Below are positions 1 through 6,177 of a stretch of DNA of 11,739 bases, piece after piece; the first letter of the stretch is position 1, and every line of letters begins with the position of its first letter. A program made the translations under genes and the position numbers. The DNA comes from Sulfurimonas sp. (GTDB taxonomy: Bacteria > Campylobacterota > Campylobacteria > Campylobacterales > Sulfurimonadaceae): contig JAFLJZ010000047.1 of assembly GCA_022712775.1 (NCBI GenBank), positions 1-11,739 of the forward strand. The letters run 5' to 3'. The notes beneath the pieces were generated by a model. The model searched no databases and was not told where the DNA came from. It saw nothing but the letters and a program-made list of their open reading frames with translations.

Positions 1-899
1 TATCGCATAATATATTTTGCATATTTTCTGAGATACTGAAGTTCCTCTTTGCCACAAGAAAAACAGTCGTATATTTTTCCTGTTCTTTTACTCTCACTAT
101 ACACAAATGAACCATTTTTATGTTTGAAATCATACTTATACCAATCTTCTTCGACTTTGGGCATAGCTGGAATTTGATTCCAGTCTAGAAGTTCGTTATA
201 GCCTGCTTTTTTATGTAAGTATTTTGCAGCAGACATGATGGCATCTTCCATTTTTGTTAAATCGCCAACCTTGTTTTTATAACTATCTATATAAACAAAA
301 CTACTAGGCATAAACTGTGGGATTCCAACAGCACCTGCATATGAACTTGGAAGATTGCATTGCATTGGTTGTATGTCATTTTTATAGCAGTAGGTAATTA
401 TAGAAATTAGATTTGCTTTTCCCATTCTAAGTAACCATTTATCACGTTTAGATTTCGGATTTACTTTTACTACAAGGGTATTAAAAACCTCAAAGGCATC
501 AAAACTAGGTTTGATAACTCCAAGTTTAGTCTCTTTCATTAAAATAGCTGCAATAACTTCTCTGTTTACGCCATATTTTTTTTCAGCCAGGTCATAAACA
601 TTTGAGTATTTTTTAACATGTGCAATGATTTTTGGAACATAGCTTATTAAAACATTATTTGCTCTTTTTTCATTAGCACGATGTGTTTTAACTTTATCTG
701 GATGAAAAAATTTAAAGCTTCGTAAATCAAGTTGCTCAGTTTTTTGTGAGAGTAGAAATTTATTTGCATCATGAACCGGTACACCATTCTTTACTACTTT
801 TTCACATATTTCTGTATAGTGTTTTTTTTGAAATTCGCAGTTTGTGTACTCTGCGAAAAGGAGGGTGCTTAGTGTTAAAAGTAGAATATGTTTAAACAT
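1..899 (-). CDS. mltB: MltB-type lytic murein transglycosylase (3' end cut by window edge)
   Basis: The reading frame opens with ATG at 899 and stays open to the window edge, giving 299 visible residues. Residues 1-16 form a signal peptide (hydrophobic, ending LLFA) with no lipobox, so the product should be periplasmic rather than a lipoprotein. The soluble lytic transglycosylase (SLT_2/MltB) domain spans roughly residues 80-299. It contains AAILMKETKLG, where Glu123 is the expected catalytic acid, and GAVGIPQFMPSSF (189-201), the family's substrate-groove motif. The enzyme would cleave the MurNAc-GlcNAc bond of peptidoglycan and leave 1,6-anhydroMurNAc ends, the substrate class of the AnmK encoded three genes upstream. 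A late CFSC pair (280, 283) lies near what is probably the C-terminus. The start overlaps the murU stop by 8 bases, so it is the last visible gene of the anmK-amgK-murU operon. The family is certain; the symbol is by family. Confidence 0.9.
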   Translation of the reverse strand, partial: MFKHILLLTLSTLLFAEYTNCEFQKKHYTEICEKVVKNGVPVHDANKFLLSQKTEQLDLRSFKFFHPDKVKTHRANEKRANNVLISYVPKIIAHVKKYSNVYDLAEKKYGVNREVIAAILMKETKLGVIKPSFDAFEVFNTLVVKVNPKSKRDKWLLRMGKANLISIITYCYKNDIQPMQCNLPSSYAGAVGIPQFMPSSFVYIDSYKNKVGDLTKMEDAIMSAAKYLHKKAGYNELLDWNQIPAMPKVEEDWYKYDFKHKNGSFVYSESKRTGKIYDCFSCGKEELQYLRKYAKYIMR

Positions 900-1560
900 T
901 TTGTAACCTAGTATTTATATCATTTAGTCTTTGTGGAGTGCCAATATCGTGCCAATCACCCTTATATAGTTCTCCACTGATAGTATTCTTTTGTATCTCT
1001 AATCGTAAAAGTGGGGCAAGAGCCGATGCACCTGATTCTATGGAATCAAAAAGTGCGGAATTATAATATCCTATGCCTGAGAAAGTGTATTTTTTATTTG
1101 CTTCATTTAAAACTAAAGTATCATTTAAGCCGAAGTCTCCATTTGGGTTATGAAGAGGGTTTTGCACGAGGATTAAGTGGGCAAGTTTATCTTTAAGTTC
1201 AAAGCTAGAATCAAACGTATACGAACAAAATACATCACCATTTACAACTAAAAATACTTCATCCCCTAAGAGTGAAAGTGCTTTTTTTATTCCACCAGCA
1301 CTTTCTAGTGCCCCAGAATCTCTTTCATCAGAGTAAAGAATTTTTGCTCCAAACTGTGAACCATCACCTAAGGTATCTATGATTTTTTGTCCTAAGTGTG
1401 CGATGTTTATAACTATCTCTTTAAAGCCTGATTGTACAAGTTTTTCTACATGCCAAACTATGAGAGGCTTATTTCCGACAAGTAAAAGTGGTTTTGGAAG
1501 TGTATCGGTTAAGGGACGCATTCGCTCCCCACGACCTGCTGAGAGAATCATGACTTTCAT
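892..1560 (-). CDS. murU: N-acetylmuramate alpha-1-phosphate uridylyltransferase MurU
   Basis: This 222-residue nucleotidyltransferase is close in length to Pseudomonas MurU (about 223). It opens with the sugar-nucleotidyltransferase signature LSAGRGERMRPLT (6-18) followed by PKPLL. It then has ALESAGGIKKAL (84-95), the metal-binding NGDV with Asp109 (108-111), and DIGTPQRL (205-212) near the C-terminus, all in the order seen in MurU. The known reaction is MurNAc-alpha-1-phosphate plus UTP giving UDP-MurNAc, in the cytoplasm. Related enzymes such as glucose- or mannose-1-phosphate nucleotidyltransferases are alternatives on sequence alone. The directly coupled amgK upstream (TAATG, one shared base) makes MurU the better call, since AmgK makes exactly this substrate. 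The gene has only a weak purine-rich AAAGAAA ahead of its start, consistent with translational coupling. Confidence 0.92.
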   Translation of the reverse strand: MKVMILSAGRGERMRPLTDTLPKPLLLVGNKPLIVWHVEKLVQSGFKEIVINIAHLGQKIIDTLGDGSQFGAKILYSDERDSGALESAGGIKKALSLLGDEVFLVVNGDVFCSYTFDSSFELKDKLAHLILVQNPLHNPNGDFGLNDTLVLNEANKKYTFSGIGYYNSALFDSIESGASALAPLLRLEIQKNTISGELYKGDWHDIGTPQRLNDINTRLQNV

Positions 1561-2495
1561 TAAATTTCTTTGAACATTTGATTGAGAGGTTTTGTTTCAT
1601 CATAGAGTTTTGCTGTATCAAAGAGGTATTTTAAAGTGAGTGGAATATCTTTTATATATTGTTTTTTTCCATCTCTTTTAAAAAGCCGAGCAAAGATTCC
1701 AAGTACCTTTATATGCCTTTGCATGCTTGTAAAGTCAAACCATTTTATAAATGTCGAATCATCAATATCTAAACCTTTTTTATCACGAAAATAGAGGACT
1801 AACTTTTGCATATCTTCTCTATCAAACTCTATGTATGAATCTTCAAGTAAGGAGGCTATATCATAAGTGATAGCGCCTTTCATAGCATCTTGATAATCAA
1901 TAACTCCAACCTTGTTATCCTTTGTTATCATAAGGTTACGCGAGTGAAAGTCGCGGTGAACAAAAACATTTTGTGGTTGGCTTAAAATTACATCTGAGAT
2001 AGAATTTATAGCATCCTTTATAATCTCTTTTTGTTTAGTGTTAAGGGAAACTGGTAAAAGCTTTTCCATGTACCATTCTTCCATCAAGTTCATCTCGTAA
2101 GTCAAAAAATCTTTGTCATAAAGTGGAAGACCAGTAGTATCAGCTTTTTGCATTTTTACAATCTCATCAATCGCACGTTTATAAAGTTCTTCAACATTGT
2201 CCCAGTCTAGTACATCAAGGTAATGCGAAGAACCAAAATCTTCTAAGATTAAAAAACCTTTTTCAAGATTCTTTTCTAGTATCTTAGGTGCTTTGACATT
2301 AACCGCGTGTAGCTTTGATGTTACATTTATAAAGGCTTGCATCGAATCTTTTTCAAGTGAAGAATCCATAAGTAAAAGTGTTACATTAGCATGCGTAAGT
2401 CTATAATAGCTTCTAAAACTCGCATCTGATGAAGCTACCTCTATAGAGAAGTGTTGGTAAGGAGTTCCTAGTAACCATTCTCTTATTTTATCCAT
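1560..2495 (-). CDS. amgK: N-acetylmuramate/N-acetylglucosamine kinase AmgK (anomeric sugar kinase)
   Basis: This aminoglycoside-phosphotransferase-fold kinase (311 residues from the chosen start) phosphorylates MurNAc, and GlcNAc, at the anomeric hydroxyl to give the 1-phosphate used by MurU. Visible motifs are SSDASFRSYYRL near the N-terminus (22-33), LILEDFG (82-88), the catalytic loop VHRDFHSRNLM (179-189, with Asp182 and Asn187), and the metal-binding IDYQDAMKGAITYD (199-212). These match the AmgK pattern closely. I chose ATG at 2495 over an in-frame GTG at 2504. An AGGTGG ribosome-binding sequence sits five bases before the ATG, and the GTG lies inside it. The ATG also gives the same 8-base ATGNNTAA overlap with the upstream stop as other junctions here. 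It is encoded between anmK and murU, and ends in TAATG with murU. Confidence 0.93.
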   Translation of the reverse strand: MDKIREWLLGTPYQHFSIEVASSDASFRSYYRLTHANVTLLLMDSSLEKDSMQAFINVTSKLHAVNVKAPKILEKNLEKGFLILEDFGSSHYLDVLDWDNVEELYKRAIDEIVKMQKADTTGLPLYDKDFLTYEMNLMEEWYMEKLLPVSLNTKQKEIIKDAINSISDVILSQPQNVFVHRDFHSRNLMITKDNKVGVIDYQDAMKGAITYDIASLLEDSYIEFDREDMQKLVLYFRDKKGLDIDDSTFIKWFDFTSMQRHIKVLGIFARLFKRDGKKQYIKDIPLTLKYLFDTAKLYDETKPLNQMFKEI

Positions 2496-3576
2496 AAATT
2501 CCACCTAAAATTGAATTTTTTCTCGCCCCAGTAACCAAACTAAGGTATACTACTTCATTGTGTACTCGTTTATATGCGAGCCATGCAAAAGCCATTGATT
2601 CCATAAAATCACTACTCACACCAAGCGTATCACTTACTTGTACTTCACAGGTGTTTAATTTTTTTAATCGTTGCATTAAAAAGCTATTTTTCGTACCACC
2701 GCCACAGACTATTAGTGTTTGTATATCGGTATTTTTAATGTCATTTGTAATACTTTGTACCGTTAATTCTAAAAGTGTTCTTTGTATATCTTCATCTTTT
2801 ATTGTAGCAAAAGTGGGCAAATGGTTTGAGAGCCAAGTTGCATTAAAATATTCTCGTCCAGTACTCTTTGGAGGAGCTTGTTTAAAATACTCATCATCTA
2901 AAAAATTCTCTAGTAGTGTATCATTGATTTTCCCAGATTTAGCAAATTCTCCATCTTTATCATACGCGAAGTTTTTACATGTATCTATCCAGTAATCAAG
3001 TAAGGCATTTCCAACCCCTGTATCCCATCCTATTAAGTCATCACCTAAAAGTGTTATATTTGCCATTCCTCCAATATTAAGCACCGCTACTTTTTGCTTA
3101 AGTGAAGAGAAAATTTCTTGATGAAAAGCAGGGGCAAAAGGTGCCCCTTGCCCACCATTTGCTATATCCATACTTCTAAAATCAGCTACCACTTGTATCC
3201 CAGTTTTTGCTACAACAACATTTGGACAACCTAGTTGCATAGAAAAAGGAAAGTCACTCTTAGGTTGATGCCAAAGTGTTTGTCCATGAAGCCCTATGGC
3301 GGTAATACTCGTGGCGTCTATACTGTTTTGTGTAAGTAAGGCATTGATAGAATTAGAAAATAATATTCCAAGCTTTGTATTGAGTGTGCCAATTTGTTCA
3401 AGCGTAGTTGTAGACTGTATAAGTATTAAAATTTCTTCTTTAAGTTCTTTGTCAAAAGGATACTCAAGAGCGTGGATTAAAGTACATGAAGAATGAGTGA
3501 TTTCACAAAGGCTTACATCGACACCATCAAGGCTAGTTCCACTCATAACACCTATATATAATTGTTTCATAAACAT
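2488..3576 (-). CDS. anmK: Anhydro-N-acetylmuramic acid kinase AnmK
   Basis: AnmK hydrolyses the 1,6-anhydro ring of anhydroMurNAc and phosphorylates it to MurNAc-6-phosphate in the cytoplasm. The 362-residue protein is full length for the family (about 370). Signatures in order are the ATP-binding GVMSGTSLDGVD (9-20), GLHGQTLWHQP (95-105), ADFRSMDIANGGQGAPFAPA (131-150), NIGGMANITLL (167-177), GWDTGVGNALLD (183-194, with the probable catalytic base Asp185), the phosphate loop CGGGTKNSFLMQRL (291-304) and VTGARKNSILGGIY at the C-terminus. It is the first gene of the minus-strand operon with amgK, murU and mltB. Two in-frame ATGs are possible. The one at 3576 is kept because a weak GTGG is suitably spaced before it; the one at 3570 would give the common MKxxYIGVMSGTS beginning. 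AnmK makes the 6-phosphate, so AmgK can use the product only after a phosphatase that is not in this window. Confidence 0.96.
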   Translation of the reverse strand: MFMKQLYIGVMSGTSLDGVDVSLCEITHSSCTLIHALEYPFDKELKEEILILIQSTTTLEQIGTLNTKLGILFSNSINALLTQNSIDATSITAIGLHGQTLWHQPKSDFPFSMQLGCPNVVVAKTGIQVVADFRSMDIANGGQGAPFAPAFHQEIFSSLKQKVAVLNIGGMANITLLGDDLIGWDTGVGNALLDYWIDTCKNFAYDKDGEFAKSGKINDTLLENFLDDEYFKQAPPKSTGREYFNATWLSNHLPTFATIKDEDIQRTLLELTVQSITNDIKNTDIQTLIVCGGGTKNSFLMQRLKKLNTCEVQVSDTLGVSSDFMESMAFAWLAYKRVHNEVVYLSLVTGARKNSILGGIYG

Positions 3577-3582
3577 TATAAT
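3577..3582 (+). promoter_or_regulatory. Candidate -10 box for the cyclase operon in the 36-bp divergent gap
   Basis: A perfect TATAAT lies 30 bases before the ATG of the plus-strand sensor/cyclase gene, in the only 36 bases separating it from divergent anmK. No convincing -35 box is present, which is usual for sigma-70 promoters in Campylobacterota. The reverse strand of the same gap carries TAGAAT at about 3590-3595, a possible -10 for the anmK operon with a very short leader. The two promoters would overlap, so the operons may compete or be co-regulated. Confidence 0.35.
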
Positions 3583-3612
3583 ACCACATTCTAAAATAAT
3601 TTCAGATAGAAT

Positions 3613-4485
3613 ATGGTTTTAAAAACATATATTAATAAAGGGTTTCCCATTCGTAATAGAGTTAAGTCATTTGGTAGTTTAAAATTAAAGTTAAGTAGTT
3701 TTGTGTTCTTTACGATTCTCCTTGCTATATCTGCTCAAAATTTATATATTTTACCCCTTGTTAAAGAGTTTATAGAAAAAAAATCTATAGAAATCAGTGT
3801 GAGCACCATAGATAGAATCTCGGATTTTTCATTGTTTGCTTTGTTAGAGAGAACGTATGAAAATCGTTTGAGTTTAGATGAAATGATTAAAAAACTTCAA
3901 AAATCTGGTATCGATGGTGTAGTTGGAGTATCAATTTACCAAAAAGAGAAGCTAGATGGCAATGTAAGCTTTACGTATCTCTCCGGTTTTGGGAAAGGAG
4001 TTGAGAATCTTAGTCTGGATGAAGAACTACTCCATGAATTGGGTAGAACTATGAGTGAAGATGTATCTTACAAAGAGTATATGTTAAAAACTGATGAGAA
4101 AAATATAGATACATATAGGTTTATAAAGCCATTGATTTATCAGTATCAGGGTAAAAATATTCTCCTTGGCGTTGTTTTACTCTATTACGACATCACATCT
4201 ATTAATAAAATTATAGAAGAATCTATTGAAATTATTTTAACAAGTACACTTATGATTCTTCTTATTGCAACGCTTTTTGCATATTATATTGGATCACGAT
4301 TTACACGTCCTATCTTAGACATAACTGAGGCATCTGAAAGTATTTCTAAAGGGGATTTGAATATTCATTTAAACATTAACACAAATGATGAGGTTGAGAA
4401 TCTTGCGTATCACTTTAATGCAATGGTTGAAGATTTACAAGAAAGAAGATGCAAAAGTTTGTGTCTGGTTCAACAATGGATATGA
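3613..4485 (+). CDS. Membrane sensor and HAMP portion of a frameshifted adenylate cyclase
   Basis: This frame encodes 290 residues: a cytoplasmic N-terminus, a first membrane helix (about 28-50), a periplasmic sensor domain (about 51-205) of unrecognised ligand, a second helix (about 206-226, IILTSTLMILLIATLFAYYIG) and a HAMP linker (about 227-277; TRPILDITEASESISKGDLN is typical). After VEDLQERR the frame runs through about ten unrelated residues to a stop. The -1 frame at that point continues with MQKFVSGSTMDMI and a complete class III cyclase domain. That is the usual continuation of a HAMP-cyclase protein, so this ORF and 4449-5075 are most likely one gene (3613-5075) broken by a single-base deletion near 4437-4448. 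A sequencing error or a true mutation are equally possible; coupled expression of two chains is a third option. The ATG at 3613 has only a weak purine-rich sequence before it. Confidence 0.8.
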   Translation: MVLKTYINKGFPIRNRVKSFGSLKLKLSSFVFFTILLAISAQNLYILPLVKEFIEKKSIEISVSTIDRISDFSLFALLERTYENRLSLDEMIKKLQKSGIDGVVGVSIYQKEKLDGNVSFTYLSGFGKGVENLSLDEELLHELGRTMSEDVSYKEYMLKTDEKNIDTYRFIKPLIYQYQGKNILLGVVLLYYDITSINKIIEESIEIILTSTLMILLIATLFAYYIGSRFTRPILDITEASESISKGDLNIHLNINTNDEVENLAYHFNAMVEDLQERRCKSLCLVQQWI

Positions 4486-5075
4486 TTCAAAAAGATACAA
4501 CACAAGAAATGGTGCTCGGTGGAGAAAACAGAATCTTAACTATTTTGTTTTCTGACATACGAAATTCAACAGCATTAAGCGAAGATAAATCACCTTCTGA
4601 AGTTATCCATATAGTTAACTTTTATCTTAATTTACAAGCGAAGATTATTAAAAATTTTGGCGGAGATATAGATAAATTTATTGGTGATGAGGTGATGGCA
4701 TCATTTAATGGTAAAGATGCAATTTCCAGAGCATTAAAATGTGCAATAGAGATACAAGCGACAATACAAAATGAAAATACTAAAAGGCGCAAACTAAATG
4801 AAGCGGTTTGTGAGGTAGGAATAGGGATAAATAATGGAGAGGTTATTGTTGGAAATGTTGGTTCAGAAGATAGAATGGACTTTACTGCTGTAGGTTTACC
4901 AGTAAATATCGCTTCACGTTTGTGTACAAAGGCTAAAGCTGGTGATATTATTATTGATAAAAATACATATAGCGAAGGTGAATGTGATTATGAAACATTA
5001 GAAGAAGCCTCTTTTGATGTTAAGGGTGTTAGTTATCCGATTCAAACATATATAATTTCGAGAAAAGATGTTTAA
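4449..5075 (+). CDS. Class III adenylate/guanylate cyclase catalytic domain (3' part of the frameshifted gene)
   Basis: The 208 residues hold a complete class III nucleotide cyclase domain, which converts ATP to cAMP (or GTP to cGMP). The two metal-binding aspartates are in ILFSDIRNST (Asp36) and DKFIGDEVMA (Asp80). The purine-contacting lysine is Lys76, and Thr146 of FTAVG occupies the partner position, the Lys/Thr pair usual for bacterial class IIIb adenylate cyclases. The transition-state residues Asn153 and Arg157 are in PVNIASRL. All key residues are therefore intact, and the domain could be active as a homodimer. It overlaps the sensor ORF by 37 bases in the -1 frame. A purine-rich AAGAAAGAAG directly before the ATG could support independent initiation, but lack of membrane and HAMP segments suggests that it is the C-terminal part of the upstream gene. 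The stop overlaps the start of the TPR lipoprotein by 8 bases. Confidence 0.88.
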   Translation: MQKFVSGSTMDMIQKDTTQEMVLGGENRILTILFSDIRNSTALSEDKSPSEVIHIVNFYLNLQAKIIKNFGGDIDKFIGDEVMASFNGKDAISRALKCAIEIQATIQNENTKRRKLNEAVCEVGIGINNGEVIVGNVGSEDRMDFTAVGLPVNIASRLCTKAKAGDIIIDKNTYSEGECDYETLEEASFDVKGVSYPIQTYIISRKDV

Positions 5076-6177
5076 GATGAATAAAATAAGTAATATTTCA
5101 ATATTTTTGACTAGTATAATCTTGTTTGTAGGATGTACATCAGCAGAAGTGTCCCCGAAGAAAAAGACAACAAAAAAAGAGTTAAGTTCTTTAAATAAAC
5201 AAGTAACTGATTTAGATGACAAATCCAAACAACAAATTTACCACACAATAAAAGAAGATATTAAAAGCTATAAAGAAAAAGGGGACAAGGCACTCTCCTT
5301 TGAGTATTATGCTGAGGCAATTAAAGCATATGAAATGGTTAACTTTTATGAGGCTAAAGAGGTCGTTTCTTTAAAAAAGATAAAAAAAATAGCATTGAGT
5401 AACAGTGCAATGCATTATAAAAAAGCATTAAAATATAAAAATAAAGATACTAAAAAATTTATAATTGAGCTTAATCAAGTAATGATAAATGATACTGAGT
5501 ATAAAGATTCTAAAGTACTTTTAAATAAAGCAAAAACTGATATGTGGGAATTTTTTAAAACTAAAGAGGATAAACTTTATAAAAAACTCAGAATTAATAG
5601 TGGAAGTTTAAAAGACTTAAAAGCCTTACGTGTTCTGGCAAATGACTTGAGACAGTATGAGTATAACAATAACAATGTTGTACAAGCAGATAAAGAGTTA
5701 CAAAAATATTATAAAATTTTTCTCGATGATGCAAGAGATAACTATAAAAAAGGAAACTATAAACAAGCAAAAAAAGGTTTTGAAGGTCTTTTATCACTTA
5801 ATAAAAAAGATGCTGTAGCAAAACAATATTTAAAGAAAATGCGAGTAGTAACAAAGCAAGAAATAAATATGAATCAGGCGAAAAAAGCACTTGAAAATTC
5901 TCAATATAAAGAAGCAATAGTATATGCGAAGAAAGTTTTGCGTGTTGATGATGGAAATACGCAAGCTAAAAAAATTATAGAACAAGCCAAAAACAAGCGA
6001 AAAGAAAGAGTGAAACATTATTTGTCTAAAGGTAAAATGGAGTACAAAAACAAAGACTTAGATAAAGCAAAAGAAAGTTTTGAGAAGGTTTTAGGATGTG
6101 AATCTAGTAATGCAGAAGCCTTGGTGTATTACAACAAAATTTCGCGACAACTTCAAACCATAAGTAACTTACAGTAA
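5068..6177 (+). CDS. Lysine-rich TPR-repeat lipoprotein
   Basis: This 369-residue exported protein begins with a lipoprotein signal peptide whose lipobox LFVGC places the lipidated cysteine at residue 23. The mature part is mostly helical. TPR-like units are clearest at about 219-250 (YKKGNYKQAKKGFEGLL), 268-300 (ALENSQYKEAIVYAKKVL) and 317-350 (GKMEYKNKDLDKAKESFEKV), with a weaker one at about 68-100. Lysine makes up close to one fifth of all residues (72 of 369), giving a strongly basic protein. It should sit in the outer or inner membrane facing the periplasm and act as a protein-interaction scaffold; no catalytic domain is visible. It is translationally coupled to the cyclase (shared ATGTTTAA), which suggests that it could be a periplasmic partner of the sensor domain; that role is inferred from position only. 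An alternative ATG at 5077 gives a more typical signal length. The 3' end overlaps the convergent symporter gene by 9 bases. Confidence 0.8.
   Translation: MFKMNKISNISIFLTSIILFVGCTSAEVSPKKKTTKKELSSLNKQVTDLDDKSKQQIYHTIKEDIKSYKEKGDKALSFEYYAEAIKAYEMVNFYEAKEVVSLKKIKKIALSNSAMHYKKALKYKNKDTKKFIIELNQVMINDTEYKDSKVLLNKAKTDMWEFFKTKEDKLYKKLRINSGSLKDLKALRVLANDLRQYEYNNNNVVQADKELQKYYKIFLDDARDNYKKGNYKQAKKGFEGLLSLNKKDAVAKQYLKKMRVVTKQEINMNQAKKALENSQYKEAIVYAKKVLRVDDGNTQAKKIIEQAKNKRKERVKHYLSKGKMEYKNKDLDKAKESFEKVLGCESSNAEALVYYNKISRQLQTISNLQ

Noticed and set aside
2488..2504. GTG at 2504 as the amgK start
   Set aside because: The GTG is part of the AGGTGG ribosome-binding sequence for the ATG at 2495, and nothing suitable precedes it.
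2558..2995. Open frame of 145 codons antisense to anmK
   Set aside because: It lies wholly within strongly supported anmK, has low-complexity Ser/Cys-rich translation, no ribosome-binding site and no recognisable domain.
4437..4450. Programmed -1 ribosomal frameshift site in the cyclase
   Set aside because: There is no canonical X XXY YYZ slippery heptamer in the right frame and no clear downstream pseudoknot or stimulatory hairpin; a one-base deletion is simpler.
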